Under the pieces are notes generated by a model. The model had not been told where the DNA came from. It did not search any database and saw only the letters and a program-made list of their open reading frames with translations. From NCBI GenBank assembly GCA_002452745.1, contig DKFC01000046.1, positions 1 to 53,238 on the forward strand: a stretch of DNA of 53,238 nucleotides, written 5' to 3'. Below, in pieces: positions 51,461 through 53,238 of this stretch. This DNA is from Firmicutes bacterium UBA6806. GTDB lineage: Bacteria; Bacillota; Clostridia; Peptostreptococcales; Acidaminobacteraceae. A program made the translations under genes and the position numbers. Each line of letters opens with the position of its first letter. Within the stretch, counting starts at the first letter, position 1.

Positions 51461-51522
51461 AAAAAAGCTGTTGATTATTTCTCCCACCCCAACAAATACA
51501 CGGAGAACTCAACAGCTTTTTT
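51461..51522 (+). terminator. Bidirectional terminator between the hydrogenase operon and the RMD1 pair
   Basis: A 14-bp perfect stem (51461-51474 with 51509-51522) begins with six A residues and ends with six T residues, with a 34-base loop. It can terminate the hydrogenase operon on the plus strand and the RMD1 operon, whose stop codon is at 51540, on the minus strand. Confidence 0.88.
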
Positions 51523-51539
51523 GCGTCTATTTCACAGCT

Positions 51540-52373
51540 CTATAACAGAGACATTATCCACTTTATGAAACTTGTCATTCGCCCTGACTGAATCAAAGAT
51601 GCCAGCGGAAAGGAAGCCAGAAGGAGCACTTCAAACAGATAAAGACGCCTCTCCTTTAAGCTGTGGTTAAATTTATAGTACTGAATCAACATCTGTTTTA
51701 AATCATCTGACTTCCGATTTAAAATCACATAGCGGTCACTGAGCTCAAAATGTTCTTGAAGCGAATCACTCCACTCTCTGAGCATGCCTGATGCCTTTGG
51801 CTTTTCAAAGAGCTTCACAGACTGTACCAACTTGTATTTAAAGAAAATAATCTCTCCAAGTACATTCTTGGTGCGCCTGTTTATTTTAATTTGTCCATTG
51901 CTCATCTGAATTAACATCGGTTCAACCTGATCCATAAGCCGAGTCATGGCATCTTCCACATGTGCAAGTCCCACAGACTTGGCAGTGAGTTCTGCGATGA
52001 TTTCTACCAATTGCTTGTGCTGAACCAGCGGCATATTCTCCATGAGAACTTCCCCGTACTCTCCCATTTGAACTTCGTAGTGCTCATAATACTTTGCAAA
52101 GGAATCATAGTCAACGGGTTCAATTTGATTCAAAAAGCTCAGAAATTCTCTCATCTCATCTTCGTAAAAATTGACAAAAGTCAAAACGCCAAACTCAAAT
52201 AAATATATTTGATGTCCTCTAATACTCCTCTTCATAACGGTTTCAACAAGGGCATTGTCAATCAATATAAATTCAGTCCACTTCATGGGACGCGTCTGCT
52301 TAAAATACTCAGCAATCTTATCTAAATCAAATTTTTCTCTGACTTTAAAACTATAATATCTGACCTCACTCAT
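51540..52373 (-). CDS. RMD1/DUF155-family membrane protein, second copy
   Basis: The 277-residue protein matches DUF155 (RMD1/YagE-like): an N-terminal beta region with LFEFGVLTFVNF, an AKSVGLAHVE segment, a central helix set, the LSDRYVILNRKSDDL stretch, and a C-terminal membrane helix (about 245-263). Eukaryotic RMD1/RMND1 acts in mitochondrial translation or membrane organisation; the bacterial role is unknown. It starts 7 bases after its paralogue and shares its transcript. Divergence between the two copies is considerable. Confidence 0.85.
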   Translation of the reverse strand: MSEVRYYSFKVREKFDLDKIAEYFKQTRPMKWTEFILIDNALVETVMKRSIRGHQIYLFEFGVLTFVNFYEDEMREFLSFLNQIEPVDYDSFAKYYEHYEVQMGEYGEVLMENMPLVQHKQLVEIIAELTAKSVGLAHVEDAMTRLMDQVEPMLIQMSNGQIKINRRTKNVLGEIIFFKYKLVQSVKLFEKPKASGMLREWSDSLQEHFELSDRYVILNRKSDDLKQMLIQYYKFNHSLKERRLYLFEVLLLASFPLASLIQSGRMTSFIKWIMSLL

Positions 52374-52380
52374 ATGCCAC

Positions 52381-53208
52381 CTACTTGATTAAATCCAGCA
52401 GCATCAGAACCACTTCTGCGACAATTAAAATGACTATTAACCATTCGATAAAAACACCTCTCATGGAATGGGAGATTGTGGCAAATCCGTCTATTATATT
52501 GTTGAGAATATCTGTTTTAGTCTTGATGATTTCATATCGGTCAGAGAGTTCAAAGAACTCAGCCATCTGGTCATATAAGTCACTGTTGATATGGCTGTCC
52601 CAAGTCAAATCCGGCCTGTCTAAAATCATGATATAAGCGATGGTGCTGTACTCATGTCTGAGTACTTGTGCAATGGTCTTGGCGAGTTTTTTATCACTCA
52701 ATCTGAATCGACCTTTCTCAAGCCTTTCAACCATAGACTCTATCCTATCTAAGATGTTTTTCATGTTTTCTTCTACGCGTTCAAGCGCAACTGATTTGGC
52801 GATAACTGTTGAAACAACTTCCTGATAGGCGGGCTCAAAACTTGCCACTTCCAGAAGTTCATCTGTAAAACTAAACGGCGCATCTGCCGCTAAGGACTCA
52901 TCAATTTTCAGCTCATACTCATCTGAATAGCGATTCCATTCCTTTAAATTGATCTCATGTTCAATACCTTTAAGGTACTGGAGAAGTCTGTTGTCTTCGT
53001 CCAACGAAAAGTCTATGGTGACAAATGTCCCAAACGAAAATATAAAGGCCTTCACATCCTCTGATACCTGCCAGCCAAAGAGCCTATCTAAGACAACCGA
53101 CGTCATGACCAGCGGTTCTTCCCATGTGTACTTCTTTGGGATATTGCAGTCTTGGGCTATCTTGTTCAAATCAATTTCATTTGCCACCGAATAAGCCTTG
53201 AATTTCAT
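52381..53208 (-). CDS. RMD1/DUF155-family membrane protein, first copy
   Basis: The 275-residue protein has the same layout as the next gene: FIFSFGTFVTIDFS near the start, IAKSVALERVEENMK, FELSDRYEIIKTKTDIL, and a C-terminal membrane helix (about 254-272). It likely acts in the membrane, with most of the protein on one side. It lies at the end of the window, upstream of its paralogue by 7 bases. The pair is convergent with the hydrogenase operon and separated from it by the bidirectional terminator. Confidence 0.85.
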   Translation of the reverse strand: MKFKAYSVANEIDLNKIAQDCNIPKKYTWEEPLVMTSVVLDRLFGWQVSEDVKAFIFSFGTFVTIDFSLDEDNRLLQYLKGIEHEINLKEWNRYSDEYELKIDESLAADAPFSFTDELLEVASFEPAYQEVVSTVIAKSVALERVEENMKNILDRIESMVERLEKGRFRLSDKKLAKTIAQVLRHEYSTIAYIMILDRPDLTWDSHINSDLYDQMAEFFELSDRYEIIKTKTDILNNIIDGFATISHSMRGVFIEWLIVILIVAEVVLMLLDLIK

Positions 53209-53238
53209 ATGTTCCTTGTATACTAAATTTATCTTAGT

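Overview
The window looks like a chromosomal segment of a low-GC, anaerobic, Clostridia-type Firmicute. The evidence is AT-rich DNA, strong AGGAGG-type ribosome binding sites on almost every gene, a perfect CIRCE element on clpB, a yjdF gene with a structured leader, two [FeFe]-hydrogenase-type proteins, and CwlO/EnvC-like, FtsEX and ABC-F genes of Gram-positive character. The genus cannot be fixed from the sequence; a Fusibacter/Acidaminobacter-like anaerobe is a guess. No rRNA, tRNA, CRISPR, insertion sequence or prophage gene was seen. Most genes lie on the minus strand.

Layout. 1-2.4 kb: the start of an unidentified gene, translationally coupled to an XRE-type regulator fused to a cobalamin-binding photoreceptor-like module, with repeat-rich operator DNA upstream. 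1.2-6.7 kb: an operon of an NhaC-type antiporter, an M20 peptidase, a YtcJ-type amidohydrolase and a BTAD/SARP-like regulator. 7-14.2 kb: a lone receiver protein, a CPA antiporter/thioredoxin-like/DUF2156 operon, an Xaa-Pro peptidase, a histidine kinase-response regulator pair and a DUF134 regulator. 14.3-18 kb: an ABC-F ATPase, a decayed or non-coding stretch, and an EEP-fold phosphodiesterase. 18.2-19.7 kb: pdxST on the plus strand. 19.7-25 kb: a probable six-gene operon (coiled-coil exported protein, ftsE, ftsX, C_GCAxxG_C_C protein, DUF523-DUF1722, YibE/F).

25.2-30.1 kb: a Dps-like ferritin, a SIMPL protein, an FMN alpha-hydroxy-acid oxidase, an XRE regulator with an S24-like tail, and a DUF1858-unknown-hemerythrin operon. 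30.4-36.2 kb: lipoate ligase plus a complete pyruvate/2-oxoacid dehydrogenase complex (E1 alpha, E1 beta, E2, E3). 36.4-38.9 kb: a MocR-type regulator divergent from an EamA exporter. 39-42.3 kb: a HEAT-like exported protein, yjdF with a candidate riboswitch, and a PPOX flavoprotein divergent from a WYL regulator. 42.5-46.4 kb: clpB (CIRCE) and a KamA-like radical SAM enzyme. 46.8-51.4 kb: a four-gene hydrogen-sensing operon (2Fe-2S protein, PAS-linked sensory [FeFe] hydrogenase, SpoIIE-type PP2C phosphatase, group B-like [FeFe] hydrogenase). 51.5-53.2 kb: two tandem RMD1/DUF155 membrane proteins.

Common themes are redox and gas sensing (hydrogenases, hemerythrin, DUF1858, thioredoxin-like and flavoproteins), sodium/proton exchange, and cofactor supply (PLP synthase, lipoate ligase). 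The most unusual items are the XRE-B12 fusion with the CarH light-sensing motif, the hydrogenase/phosphatase sensory operon, the FtsEX partner that lacks a hydrolase domain, and the uncharacterised middle gene of the hemerythrin operon.
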